Below are positions 7,873 through 16,329 of a stretch of DNA of 64,000 nt, in pieces. Below the pieces are notes generated by a model. It had not been told where the DNA came from. It did not search any database and was given only the letters and a program-made list of their open reading frames with translations. This DNA comes from Alphaproteobacteria bacterium (GTDB taxonomy: Bacteria; Pseudomonadota; Alphaproteobacteria; Acetobacterales; Acetobacteraceae). The stretch is taken from the NCBI GenBank assembly GCA_016869715.1, contig VGDM01000004.1, positions 81,696-145,695 on the forward strand. Direction: 5' to 3'. Made by a program: the position numbers and the translations under genes. The stretch's first letter is position 1. Every line of letters begins with the position of its first letter.

Positions 7873-9483
7873 CTACTTCCCCCCGCCCACCCCGTGCTGT
7901 TCGCGCACGGCATGGAAGCGGATCGCCGGCCATTCTTCTTCCGCACGACGGCGGCGCCAATCGCTGCTGAAAAACGCGACAAGCGCGCCATCATGATCTT
8001 CCGCGACATCGCGCCGATTGGCTTCCGCGAAACGATCCGGGGCGCCGGCTTCATCGGATACCATCCAGCGCACCTGTTCCCAGGGTGTGCCATCAAACCC
8101 CGCCGGCACGCCATATTCCACCTTGAGCCGGCTTTGCAGCACATCCAATTGCAGCTGCCCGACAACGCCGACCACGGGCGGAGATCCATCGCGCGGGCGG
8201 AATAATTGCACCACGCCTTCTTCTGCCAATTGATCCAGCGCGGTGCGGAGCTTTTTGGCCAGCATAGGATCATCCAACCGAATATGGCGCAGGATTTCCG
8301 GCGCGAAGGAAGGCACGCCGTGAAAGTCCAGCGGCTCACCTTCTGTTAGCGTATCACCGATGCGGAGCGTACCGTGATTGGCGATGCCGATCACATCTCC
8401 GGGCCAGGCTTCCTCTGCCACTTGCCGGTCCTTCGCGAAGAAAAACAGCGGCGCATTCACCGGCACCTGCTTGCCGGTGCGGCTTTGGCGTAACCGCATG
8501 CCCTTGGTCAGCCGCCCGCTGCATAGCCGCACAAAGGCGACACGGTCGCGGTGATTGGGGTCCATATTCGCCTGGATTTTGAAGACAAAACCGGTCAGCT
8601 TTTCCTCACCGGGTGTCACCAGGCGCTGATCCGCCGGCCGCGCGCGCGGCGGCGGTGCGTGGCGCGCGAGCCCATCCAGCAAATGCGCAATGCCGAAGTC
8701 GCGCAGCGCCGAGCCGAAAAATACCGGCGTCAAAGACCCTTCCAGAAAACGATCCACATCGAATTCCGGATAGCCGGCGCGGGCGAGCAAGACTTCCTCG
8801 GAAAGCGCCAGCGCCCTTTCATCGCCCACCAGTGCCGCGAGTTTCGGGTCTTCCGACGATTCAAGCTGGACCGGTTCTGCGCTTGCCGCCACCGGCAGAA
8901 AGCGATCAGTCGCCAGATCATAAACCCCGGCGAGATCAGCAGCGCGGCCCACTGGCCAGGCGGCAGGTGTGGTATCCAGCGCCAGCAGGTTCTGGATTTC
9001 ATCGAGCAATTCGAAAGGCTCCTGCGCTTCGCGGTCCATCTTGTTGATGAAGGTGATGATGGGAATATCGCGCATGCGGCAAACTTCGAACAGTTTGAGC
9101 GTTTGGCTTTCAATCCCCTTGGCAGCATCCAGCACCATCACCGCGGCATCAACCGCGGTCAGGGTGCGATAAGTGTCTTCCGAAAAATCCTCGTGACCTG
9201 GCGTGTCGAGCAGGTTGAACACCACACCATCACGCTCAAAAGTCATGACCGAGGTCGCTACCGAAATCCCGCGGTCCTGTTCGATCTTCATCCAATCCGA
9301 ACGCGTGCGCCGCGCATTGCCCTTGGCGCGCACCGCGCCAGCAAGCTGAATGGCGCCGCCCTTCAGCAGCAGTTTTTCCGTGAGCGTGGTTTTGCCCGCG
9401 TCAGGATGAGCGATGATGGCAAAGCTCCGCCTGCGGGCGGCTTCTTCGGCGATGCGGGCGGCAGGGACGGCGATGGTGGACAT
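7873..9483 (-). CDS. prfC: Peptide chain release factor 3
   Basis: Ribosome-associated GTPase that removes RF1/RF2 after peptide release. The protein is 536 aa, the usual RF3 length. GTPase motifs are in order: AHPDAGKTTLTEKL (G1, near residue 26), DRGISVATSVMTF (switch I), DTPGHEDFSEDTYRTL (G3), and NKMDREAQEPFELLDEI (G4), followed by the RF3-type insertion and domains II/III (FKIQANMDPNHRDRVAFVR). The Arg-Thr-Arg-Ser-Asp-Trp-Met segment before switch I is typical of RF3 and distinguishes it from EF-G. It is encoded alone, convergent with the catabolic cluster, and ends at a good terminator. Confidence 0.96.
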   Translation of the reverse strand: MSTIAVPAARIAEEAARRRSFAIIAHPDAGKTTLTEKLLLKGGAIQLAGAVRAKGNARRTRSDWMKIEQDRGISVATSVMTFERDGVVFNLLDTPGHEDFSEDTYRTLTAVDAAVMVLDAAKGIESQTLKLFEVCRMRDIPIITFINKMDREAQEPFELLDEIQNLLALDTTPAAWPVGRAADLAGVYDLATDRFLPVAASAEPVQLESSEDPKLAALVGDERALALSEEVLLARAGYPEFDVDRFLEGSLTPVFFGSALRDFGIAHLLDGLARHAPPPRARPADQRLVTPGEEKLTGFVFKIQANMDPNHRDRVAFVRLCSGRLTKGMRLRQSRTGKQVPVNAPLFFFAKDRQVAEEAWPGDVIGIANHGTLRIGDTLTEGEPLDFHGVPSFAPEILRHIRLDDPMLAKKLRTALDQLAEEGVVQLFRPRDGSPPVVGVVGQLQLDVLQSRLKVEYGVPAGFDGTPWEQVRWMVSDEAGAPDRFAEANRRDVAEDHDGALVAFFSSDWRRRRAEEEWPAIRFHAVREQHGVGGGK

Positions 9484-9553
9484 GGTGAAGGGGGCTTAGC
9501 AGGACAAGTGCCTTCTGTCGCGCGTGGTATAGGCCCCGCCGCGTTTTGCGGCT

Positions 9554-10336
9554 ATGAAACCCCAGATGATTCCCTCCACCATTCCCCCCGCTGCGCTGGT
9601 CACGGGCGCTGGCAAGCGGCTCGGCCGTTCCATGGCGCTTGCGCTTGCCAAAGCTGGCTTTGATGTCGCCATCAATTACGCCGCCAGCGCCGATGCGGCG
9701 GAAGCGACGGCGAAAGAAATCCGCGCCCTTGGCCGCCGTGCCATCACGCTGCGGGCTGAACTCGGCCAGGAAGCCGAAGTGGCGCCGCTCATTGCGGATG
9801 CGACCAAGGCGCTTGGGCCGCTTGGTGTATTGGTCAACAACGCCTCCACCTTCGAACGTGATGAATGGGATGACGCAACGCGCGAATCCTGGGACCGGCA
9901 TATGGAACCCAATCTGCGCGCGCCCTTCGTGCTGACGCAGCTTTTTGCAAAGGCGCTACCGGCTGCGGCGCAGGGCTTGGTAGTCAATATGCTCGATCAG
10001 CGCGTCTGGTCGCTGACGCCGCATTTCGTTTCCTACACTGTATCCAAGGCCGGGCTTTGGGCGCTGACGCAAAGCCTGGCCCTGGCCCTCGCCCCGCGCA
10101 TTCGGGTGAACGCGATCGGGCCCGGCCCCGCTTTGCCCAGCCCCCGCCAATCCCAGAAGCATTTTGACCGGCAGGCTGAGGCGACTCCACTTTCACGGCC
10201 AACCAGCCCGGAAGAAGTGGCGCGCGCACTGATGGCGATCCTGTCGCTGCCATCCATGACCGGGCAGATGATTGCGCTCGATGGCGGGCAGCATTTGCAA
10301 TGGTCGCCGACGTTCGGGCAGGAACCCTTGGAATGA
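9554..10336 (+). CDS. SDR oxidoreductase, pteridine reductase/FolM-like
   Basis: A short-chain dehydrogenase of 260 aa, probably NADPH-dependent and cytosolic. The TGAGKRLGRSMALALA cofactor motif carries the Arg after Gly-Lys that is usual in FolM/PTR1. The catalytic region reads NMLDQRVWSLTPHFVSYTVSKAGLWALT: the usual SDR serine is replaced by Asp, while the YxxxK pair is kept, exactly the pattern of pteridine reductases. The later GPGPALPS also fits. The stop overlaps folB (ATGA), so a role in reducing dihydrofolate/dihydromonapterin-type pterins is a good inference. The start could also be ATG 9566. Confidence 0.82.
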   Translation: MKPQMIPSTIPPAALVTGAGKRLGRSMALALAKAGFDVAINYAASADAAEATAKEIRALGRRAITLRAELGQEAEVAPLIADATKALGPLGVLVNNASTFERDEWDDATRESWDRHMEPNLRAPFVLTQLFAKALPAAAQGLVVNMLDQRVWSLTPHFVSYTVSKAGLWALTQSLALALAPRIRVNAIGPGPALPSPRQSQKHFDRQAEATPLSRPTSPEEVARALMAILSLPSMTGQMIALDGGQHLQWSPTFGQEPLE

Positions 10337-10725
10337 GCTTCGCCCCAGATGCCGCGACGGGGCTGCGGCTGGTTTTTGTGCGCAACCTGGGAGTCCAGGC
10401 CCTGCTTGGCGTTTATGCGCATGAGGAAACGCGCCCGCAGCGCGTGATCCTGGACCTGGAACTGGCGGTGGAGGATCAGGAAGCCCCCGTAGCCGAAGGG
10501 CCGGACCGGCTATCCCGTGTGGTGGACTATGCGGCCGCAGCCGAAACCGCACGGCGGATTGCCACTTCCGCGCATGTTCGGCTGGCTGAAACCCTGGCCG
10601 AGCGTATCGCCATCAGCCTTTTGGAAGATACGCGCATTCGGCGTGTCAGGGTGGGGGTGTCCAAGCCGGACGCGATGCCCGGTGGCATCAACGTCGGCGT
10701 TGTCATTGAAAGATCACGATTTTGA
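10333..10725 (+). CDS. folB: Dihydroneopterin aldolase
   Basis: Folate pathway enzyme (130 aa) converting 7,8-dihydroneopterin to 6-hydroxymethyl-dihydropterin and glycolaldehyde. Visible family features are GVQALLGVYAHEETRPQRVILDLEL, with the conserved Gly-x-Tyr-x-x-Glu and Gln-Arg-Val; DYAAAAETARRI; and the C-terminal VGVSKPDAMPGG, where the Lys fits the catalytic lysine. It is translationally coupled to the pteridine-reductase-like SDR (ATGA). No other folate biosynthesis genes are adjacent. Confidence 0.9.
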   Translation: MSFAPDAATGLRLVFVRNLGVQALLGVYAHEETRPQRVILDLELAVEDQEAPVAEGPDRLSRVVDYAAAAETARRIATSAHVRLAETLAERIAISLLEDTRIRRVRVGVSKPDAMPGGINVGVVIERSRF

Positions 10726-11010
10726 CATTGACCGCGCTGCGGATTGTCCACTGCCCGATAACCACGCCCAGGAGCTTTTTGCGGGTGACCGCAAATTTCC
10801 CCCTTGACGGCAGAGTAAGATTGCGCCTGCAAATAAAAACTCTACAAAACAATAGCTTAATTTGCTATAGGCTGAACGCCTCAGAACTGGGCGATGACTT
10901 AGAATGATTGTGTAACATAGTCTTAACCGAATTGTCTTGGTGGCTTCCCACAGGTTTATCCACAGGTTTCGTGGACAAATTCGTCTCCCTTTTGCCATAA
11001 GATAAGAAGA
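10726..11010 (+). promoter_or_regulatory. AT-rich intergenic region with DnaA-box-like sites upstream of uvrC
   Basis: A 285-bp gap, much richer in A/T than the surrounding DNA between about 10830 and 10930. It contains a perfect DnaA box (TTATCCACA, 10956-10964) within a 12-bp-period direct repeat of CCACAGGTTT (10948-10957 and 10960-10969), plus weaker boxes TTGTCCACT (10744-10752) and an inverted TTGTCCACG-like site around 10970-10979. It must contain the uvrC promoter. Whether the boxes serve DnaA-controlled transcription, a titration site or an origin cannot be settled from the sequence. Confidence 0.5.
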
Positions 11011-12897
11011 ATGACCGAAACCGCGCCCCCCGCCCCGGAAAGCCCCTCCTTCCAGGGTCTGGCGGTGTTGGAAGCGGCGCTGCCGACCCTTCCGCTCACC
11101 CCTGGCGTCTATCGCATGCTGGATGAAAAGGGGGAGGCGCTTTACGTCGGCAAGGCGCGGTCGCTCAGGAAGCGCGTTACCTCCCATACCCAGTTGAGCC
11201 GCCTGCCGGAACGGCTGCGGCGCATGGTGTTCGAAACGCGGTCCTTGGAAGTGGTGACCACGGCGTCTGAGGCCGAGGCGCTGCTGCTGGAAGCCAATTT
11301 CATCAAGCGCTTCCGTCCGCGCTTCAACATCGTCCTTCGGGATGACAAATCCTACCCCTGGCTGGTGATTACGGAAGACCACTTTTTTCCGCAGATTACC
11401 AAGCATCGCGGGGAAAGGCGGAAGGGCGCTTCCTATTGGGGGCCTTTTGCGTCTGTCTGGGCGGTCAATCAGACCTTGGCGGCGCTTCAGCGCGTGTTCT
11501 TGCTGCGGTCCTGCCGGGATACGGTGTTTGATACCCGGACGCGCCCCTGCCTGCTGTTCCAAATCAAGCGCTGCGCCGCGCCCTGTGTGGATCGAATCTC
11601 GCAGGCCGATTACGCGGCGCTTGTGGCGGAAGCCAAGCAATTCCTGTCCGGCGAAACGCCATCCATCCAAAAGCGCCTGGCCGCTGAGATGGAAGCGGCG
11701 GCGGCAGGTTTGCAGTTTGAACGCGCGGCGGCGCTCAGGGACCGTATCCGGGGGCTCACGCATATTCAGGGCAAGGATCGCGTCAATCTGGAAGGGCTGG
11801 GCGATGCGGATGTGATCGCTTTGCATCAGGCGGCGGGGCAAAGCTGCGTGCAGGTGTTTTTCTTCCGCGGCGGGCGCAATAACGGCAATCGCGCCTTTTT
11901 CTTGAGCCACGCCAAACAGGACCAAAGCCCCGAGGAAGTCATGGGCGCCTTCCTTGGCCAGCTTTATGAGGATTTGCCGCCGCCGCCCTTGCTGCTGCTG
12001 TCGCATGACCCGCCCGAAGCCGCGCTGATTGCCGAAGCCTTGGCCATCAAGGCTGGGCGGCGCATTGAATTGCGTCGCCCGCAACGCGGCGAAAAACACG
12101 AAGCGCTGGAACACGCCGCGACCAATGCACGCGAGGCCCTGGAACGCCGCATGGCGGAAGGCACTGCGCAGGCGGCGCTGCTGGAAGGCACCGCCACTCT
12201 TTTCGGCCTGCCCGGCGCGCCGGAACGGATCGAGGTTTACGACAATAGCCACATCCAGGGCGCCAATGCCTATGGCGTCATGGTGGTGGCCGGCCCTTCA
12301 GGCTTCATGAAACAGGGCTATCGGAAATTCGCCATCAAAACCGCCGCCACTAATGATGATTTCGCCATGATGCGCGAAGTATTCGAACGCCGCTTTGGCC
12401 GCGCGCTGCGTGAAGACCCGGCGCGGGCTGGCGAAGGCTGGCCTGATCTTGTGTTGATTGATGGCGGCGCCGGCCAGCTTTCCGCCGCGCGAGAGATCAT
12501 GGCTGGCCTCGGCCTGGATGATCTGCCCTTGGTCGCGGTGGCGAAAGGGCCAGACCGCGATGCCGGGCGCGAATGGTTTCACATGGTGGGGCGAGAGCCC
12601 TTCCAGCTTCCTCTGCGCGACCCGGTGCTGTTCTATTTGCAGCGCCTGAGGGATGAGGCGCATCGCTTCGCCATTTCCGCCCATCGCGCCGGGCGTTCCA
12701 AGGCGCTGACGCGGTCTGAATTGGATGAGGTGCCAGGGGTGGCGGCGGCGATGAAGCGCAAATTGCTGAACCATTTCGGCTCGGCCCGAGGCGTGCGTCA
12801 GGCGGGGCTCGCGGACCTGGAAGCCTGCCCGGGCGTGGGGCCGGCCATGGCGCAGCGGATTCACGACCATTTCCACCCGAATGCAGCGCTTGGCTGA
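11011..12897 (+). CDS. uvrC: Excinuclease ABC subunit C
   Basis: Nucleotide excision repair nuclease of 628 aa that makes both incisions with UvrA and UvrB. The N-terminal GIY-YIG domain shows [19 protein letters not shown] (about residues 31-49). The UVR/UvrB-binding segment is [19 protein letters not shown] (about 230-248). The RNase H-like C-terminal half includes [19 protein letters not shown] and [14 protein letters not shown]. Paired helix-hairpin-helix elements close the protein ([31 protein letters not shown]). No GTTC-N7-GTTC LexA site was noticed in the upstream spacer. pgsA follows after 53 bp, an order also common elsewhere in proteobacteria. Confidence 0.97.
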   Translation: MTETAPPAPESPSFQGLAVLEAALPTLPLTPGVYRMLDEKGEALYVGKARSLRKRVTSHTQLSRLPERLRRMVFETRSLEVVTTASEAEALLLEANFIKRFRPRFNIVLRDDKSYPWLVITEDHFFPQITKHRGERRKGASYWGPFASVWAVNQTLAALQRVFLLRSCRDTVFDTRTRPCLLFQIKRCAAPCVDRISQADYAALVAEAKQFLSGETPSIQKRLAAEMEAAAAGLQFERAAALRDRIRGLTHIQGKDRVNLEGLGDADVIALHQAAGQSCVQVFFFRGGRNNGNRAFFLSHAKQDQSPEEVMGAFLGQLYEDLPPPPLLLLSHDPPEAALIAEALAIKAGRRIELRRPQRGEKHEALEHAATNAREALERRMAEGTAQAALLEGTATLFGLPGAPERIEVYDNSHIQGANAYGVMVVAGPSGFMKQGYRKFAIKTAATNDDFAMMREVFERRFGRALREDPARAGEGWPDLVLIDGGAGQLSAAREIMAGLGLDDLPLVAVAKGPDRDAGREWFHMVGREPFQLPLRDPVLFYLQRLRDEAHRFAISAHRAGRSKALTRSELDEVPGVAAAMKRKLLNHFGSARGVRQAGLADLEACPGVGPAMAQRIHDHFHPNAALG

Positions 12898-12950
12898 ATA
12901 TTGCCGTCCAAGGGTGCCAAAACGCTGCGTTCCGGGTTAAGGAAAGGGAA

Positions 12951-13568
12951 ATGCTGACCGACCTGCCCAATCTGCTGACGCTTTCGCGCATTGCGGCCAT
13001 ACCTCTGCTGGTGATGCTGGCTTCGATCAACGCGCCGCAGGCGGATATGGCGGCCTGTGTCGTGTTTTCGCTTGCCGCCATCACGGATTACTTCGATGGC
13101 AAGATCGCGCGGGATCGCGGTGCGGTTTCCGACTTTGGCCGCATGCTGGACCCGATTGCCGATAAGCTTTTGGTTGGCGCGGTGTTGATGCTGCTGGCAG
13201 GCTATGGGCGGCTTTCTGATGCCGGGCTGTTTCCTGCGATTGTCATCATGCTGCGCGAAATCCTCGTCTCCGGCCTGCGCGAATTTCTGGCCGAATTGCG
13301 CGTTGGCCTGCCGGTCACACCGCTTGCGAAATGGAAAACCGGGTTTCAGATGGGCGCGCTTGGCACCTTGCTTGCAGGTGATAACGGCGCGCCGGTGGTC
13401 GGTCTTGGCTTCCTGCCGGTCTCCCTGATTGGGGAGGGGATGCTCTGGGCTGCCGCGGTGCTGACGCTGATCACGGGTTGGGATTATTTGCGCGCGGGGC
13501 TTGCTCTCGCGCAGGCAGAAGCGCCGAAAAGCCATGATGCGCCGGCAAAACCGCCAGGGCAGTCTTGA
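12951..13568 (+). CDS. pgsA: CDP-diacylglycerol-glycerol-3-phosphate 3-phosphatidyltransferase
   Basis: Inner-membrane enzyme (205 aa) making phosphatidylglycerophosphate from CDP-diacylglycerol and glycerol 3-phosphate, the substrate of PgpA encoded at 1.2 kb. The CDP-alcohol phosphatidyltransferase signature DGxxAR-x8-G-x3-D-x3-D is visible as DGKIARDRGAVSDFGRMLD followed by PIAD. The N-terminus MLTDLPNLLTLSRIAAIPL is typical. Hydrophobic helices follow, and a polar C-terminal tail is rich in Ala, Lys and Pro. The uvrC-pgsA-moaD-moaE order is interrupted here by a repeat and a lipoprotein gene. Confidence 0.94.
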   Translation: MLTDLPNLLTLSRIAAIPLLVMLASINAPQADMAACVVFSLAAITDYFDGKIARDRGAVSDFGRMLDPIADKLLVGAVLMLLAGYGRLSDAGLFPAIVIMLREILVSGLREFLAELRVGLPVTPLAKWKTGFQMGALGTLLAGDNGAPVVGLGFLPVSLIGEGMLWAAAVLTLITGWDYLRAGLALAQAEAPKSHDAPAKPPGQS

Positions 13569-13604
13569 GTATGAACCCGGGGCAGCGCATTTTACAGCAG
13601 TGCC

Positions 13605-13696
13605 CGTTCAGATCGAAAATCTGCACGTGTGAAGATGGTCGAAAAACAACGAGGTAGAGTGGGTGGCGTGAACACACGTGAACGCAACACGCTCTA
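13605..13696 (+). repeat. Degenerate copy of a MITE-like palindromic repeat
   Basis: This stretch matches the element at 45503-45607 over most of its length: CGTTCAGAT..GAAAATCTG near 13605-13623, then TGAAGATG, CAACGAGGTAGAG and the right arm TGAACGCAACACGCTCTA (13679-13696), which is identical in both copies. The left arm is poorly conserved here. The copy lies in the pgsA-lipoprotein gap, 24 bp before the lipoprotein start. Confidence 0.75.
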
Positions 13697-13720
13697 GCCA
13701 AGGAAGGGACGAGGAAAGCC

Positions 13721-14278
13721 ATGCGATATTCTGTTTTGCTGCTTGGGGCAATACTGGCGCTGCAAGGCTGCGGGCCGAATTGGCAGCCAAGCTGGAATAC
13801 CAGCGGCAATGCCGCGATTCCTTTGGCGGATAGCCTGACTTTGCGCCGCGTGACCAGCGGCGATAACAGCGCGGAAGTGCTGCGCACTGAAAACCTGGAT
13901 TATGCGGCGATGCGCGCGCCCGCCACGCCGCCCGCGCCCATGACGCCACATGATGCTTTGCGCCTGCCCCCCCCGCCGCCACCACCGCGCAGCAGCAGTT
14001 CAATGCCGCCCCCCATGGCATCCGTGCCGCCACGCGCGCCCTCGCCGCCGGCCACGATGCCTTCCGCCATGCCTGCCCCGCCACCTGCGCGGGTTGAAGG
14101 CACCGTGATTCCCGGCACGGGCGGCCAGCCGGCTGGCATTGTCGCCGGGGGCAATGAGCGCACGCAGGTCTTCAACCAGCCCGGCACAGCGGGTGGCGGC
14201 ATTGCGGTGCGTGATGGCGGCACCACCACCATTATCGGGCCGGGCGGGCGCATCACCTCGGTGCCCACACCGCGCTGA
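13721..14278 (+). CDS. Proline-rich putative lipoprotein
   Basis: A 185-aa protein with a short hydrophobic N-terminus ending in a lipobox (LALQGC, Cys at about residue 17), so probably lipidated after export. The middle (residues about 66-123) is a low-complexity Pro/Ala/Met region, including a run of seven prolines. The C-terminus has repeated Gly-rich, Thr-rich strands (GIAVRDGGTTTIIGPGG). No known enzymatic domain was recognised. It sits between pgsA and moaD, where related genomes often have nothing, and is preceded by a MITE-like repeat. A good ribosome-binding site (AAGGAAGGGACGAGG) precedes the ATG. Confidence 0.75.
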   Translation: MRYSVLLLGAILALQGCGPNWQPSWNTSGNAAIPLADSLTLRRVTSGDNSAEVLRTENLDYAAMRAPATPPAPMTPHDALRLPPPPPPPRSSSSMPPPMASVPPRAPSPPATMPSAMPAPPPARVEGTVIPGTGGQPAGIVAGGNERTQVFNQPGTAGGGIAVRDGGTTTIIGPGGRITSVPTPR

Positions 14279-14284
14279 AACGCC

Positions 14285-14536
14285 ATGCGGATTCTCTATT
14301 TTGCCTGGCTCCGCCAGAAGACCGGCATCGCGGAAGAAGACGTGGCGCCGCCCGCCGAGATTCGCGACATTGCCGGGCTGCGCGATTGGCTAGCGACCCT
14401 TAGCCCCGGCCATGCAGCGGCCTTTGCTGACGCCAAGCAAATCCGCGCTGCCGTCAATCAGGATTTCGCCGCGCCGGATCATCCCGTGGCAACCGGGGAT
14501 GAGATTGCCTTCTTCCCGCCCGTGACCGGGGGCTGA
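14285..14536 (+). CDS. moaD: Molybdopterin synthase sulfur carrier subunit
   Basis: An 83-aa ubiquitin-like protein that donates thiocarboxylate sulfur during molybdopterin synthesis. The MRILYFAWLRQKTG beta-grasp start and the terminal FFPPVTGG with the obligatory Gly-Gly are both present. moaE follows after 3 bp, so the two synthase subunits are co-transcribed. Confidence 0.95.
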   Translation: MRILYFAWLRQKTGIAEEDVAPPAEIRDIAGLRDWLATLSPGHAAAFADAKQIRAAVNQDFAAPDHPVATGDEIAFFPPVTGG

Positions 14537-14539
14537 GCC

Positions 14540-14998
14540 ATGGCGCGTATCCAGGTGCAGGAAGCGCTGTTTGACATGGCCGCCGAAAGTGCGGCGCTGA
14601 CGGCGGGCCGCACCGATGTTGGCGGGGTTGCTAGTTTTCTCGGTGTTTGCCGTGGCGATGATGGCCTGGCCGCGATGGTGCTGGAACATTATCCGGGCAT
14701 GACGGAACGCGCCCTTGGCCGCATCGCGGCCGAGGCTGAGGCACGTTGGCCGCTCACCGGCTGCACGGTGATCCATCGTGTTGGCCGCATTCTGCCTGGT
14801 GAGCCGATTGTGCTGGTGCTGACCGCATCGGCGCATCGTGCCGCGGCACTTGAAGCCAGCGCCTTCCTGATTGATTGGCTGAAGACCAAGGCGCCCTTTT
14901 GGAAGCGCGAGGAATTCGTCGGTGGCGATGCGCGCTGGGTGGCCGCGAAGAATGAGGACGCCGCCGCCGCCGCACGTTGGTCGGCGAAACAGGGGTGA
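14540..14998 (+). CDS. moaE: Molybdopterin synthase catalytic subunit
   Basis: The 152-aa large subunit of molybdopterin synthase, which converts precursor Z (cPMP) to molybdopterin with MoaD. Family motifs include GGVASFLGVCRGDD, LEHYPGMTERALGRIAAEA, VIHRVGRILPGEPIVLV and FLIDWLKTKAPFWKRE, whose lysines and arginines form the active site in MoaE. Adjacent to moaD. The stop overlaps the GTG start of the next gene. Confidence 0.95.
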   Translation: MARIQVQEALFDMAAESAALTAGRTDVGGVASFLGVCRGDDGLAAMVLEHYPGMTERALGRIAAEAEARWPLTGCTVIHRVGRILPGEPIVLVLTASAHRAAALEASAFLIDWLKTKAPFWKREEFVGGDARWVAAKNEDAAAAARWSAKQG

Positions 14999-16329
14999 GG
15001 TCTGGCGCGACGATTATACTCGGCGCGGCATTGCTGATCTGGCCGGCCTTTTTCAATGGCTACCCCATGTTGTTCAGCGATAGCGGCGGGTTTTTGCATC
15101 AGACACTCGGGCCGCTGATGCTTTGGGATAAGCCTTATATTTATGGGCCATATCTGCACGCGTTTCATTGGCGCATCAGCCTTTGGGGACCGGCGATCGC
15201 ACAAGGTGTGATCCTGTCCCATTTGCTGTGGCTGATGCAGCGCGTGATGCGTGGTGATGCGACACCGCTTTGGCATATCGGGCTTTGCGCCTTTGCCGCT
15301 TTGGCAACGGCGGCACCGTTCAGCGCGGCGCTACTGATGCCCGATATTTTCGCGCCGGTGGTGGTGCTGGGCTTGTTCCTGCTGGGGTTTGGTGGTGCCG
15401 CGCTGACGCGGTTTGAACGTGGCTATCTGGTGGTGCTGGTTGCGCTGGGTATTGCCGCGCATCTCGCCCATTTGCCGCTCGCGCTTGGGCTTTTGGTGAT
15501 TGCGCTGCTGCTCAGTCTTTGGCGGTATCCGGTACGGCTTTTGGCGATGGTCGTGCCCGTGGTGCTGGCGATGGCTGTGCTGCTGATCACCAATACCTTG
15601 GGCCATGGGCGCTTCGCGCTTTCGCCCTATGGCGCCAGTTTCATGCTGGCGCGCTTGCAGGAAGACGGCCCGGCGACAGCGCTGCTCAAAGCGCGTTGTC
15701 TGGATGCTGGCTGGTATCTTTGTGCCTTTACCGATCATCTGCCCATGCCGGCGAATGATTTCCTCTGGGCGCCGGATAGCCCAGTCAATCGCGATGCCGC
15801 CGGCAATCCGCGCTTTCTCGGCGGCATGATGCTGGCGCCGGAGGCCGGGCAGATTGTCAGTGAGACCCTCCGCACCGATCCGCTCGGCGTGGCGCGCGCG
15901 ATGCTCGGTAATATGCTGCTACAACTCAGCAGTTTTGGTATTGGCGATACCTTGGATGAGGCGCATTTCGCGGTGGCGATCCGCCCGCGTATTGAACAGG
16001 GTTTTTCAGCGCGCGAATTGGCGGCTTTCGATCAGGCGCGGCAGGCACAAGCCGCGCTGAAGGATGTGCTGATGCCGCTCAATCATTTGCATCTGCTGGT
16101 GGTGGTGCTGGCGCTACCCTTGCTGGTTTGGGCCGCTTGGCGCTGGCAAGATCTGATGCTTGCTTTCGTGCTGTTCCTGCTGGCGGCGGTGCTCGGCAAT
16201 GCGCTGATCTGCGGCGGGCTTTCCGCGCCGCATCCGCGCTATGGCGCGCGCATCATCTGGTTGCTGCCAGTGGCGGCGCTGCTCTGCTCGCTTGGCGCGA
16301 TGATGCAGCGGGGCCGAAAGCGTGGCTGA
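14995..16329 (+). CDS. Polytopic membrane protein of unknown function
   Basis: A protein of about 444 aa with roughly ten hydrophobic segments, for example LGAALLIWPAFFNG, VVVLGLFLLGFGGAAL, LLAMVVPVVLAMAVLLITN and LALPLLVWAAW. An N-terminal soluble turn carries YPMLFSDSGGFLHQ, resembling the Asp-containing loops of glycosyltransferase-39/GT-C-like membrane proteins, but no assignment is certain. GTG 14995 overlaps the moaE stop and is the preferred start. It overlaps the next (broken) TauE gene by 8 bp. Function not recognised. Confidence 0.7.
   Translation: MRSGATIILGAALLIWPAFFNGYPMLFSDSGGFLHQTLGPLMLWDKPYIYGPYLHAFHWRISLWGPAIAQGVILSHLLWLMQRVMRGDATPLWHIGLCAFAALATAAPFSAALLMPDIFAPVVVLGLFLLGFGGAALTRFERGYLVVLVALGIAAHLAHLPLALGLLVIALLLSLWRYPVRLLAMVVPVVLAMAVLLITNTLGHGRFALSPYGASFMLARLQEDGPATALLKARCLDAGWYLCAFTDHLPMPANDFLWAPDSPVNRDAAGNPRFLGGMMLAPEAGQIVSETLRTDPLGVARAMLGNMLLQLSSFGIGDTLDEAHFAVAIRPRIEQGFSARELAAFDQARQAQAALKDVLMPLNHLHLLVVVLALPLLVWAAWRWQDLMLAFVLFLLAAVLGNALICGGLSAPHPRYGARIIWLLPVAALLCSLGAMMQRGRKRG

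Noticed and set aside
8551..9663. 370-codon open frame antisense to prfC
   Set aside because: Arg/Gln-rich composition typical of a complementary-strand shadow; prfC is certain on the other strand.
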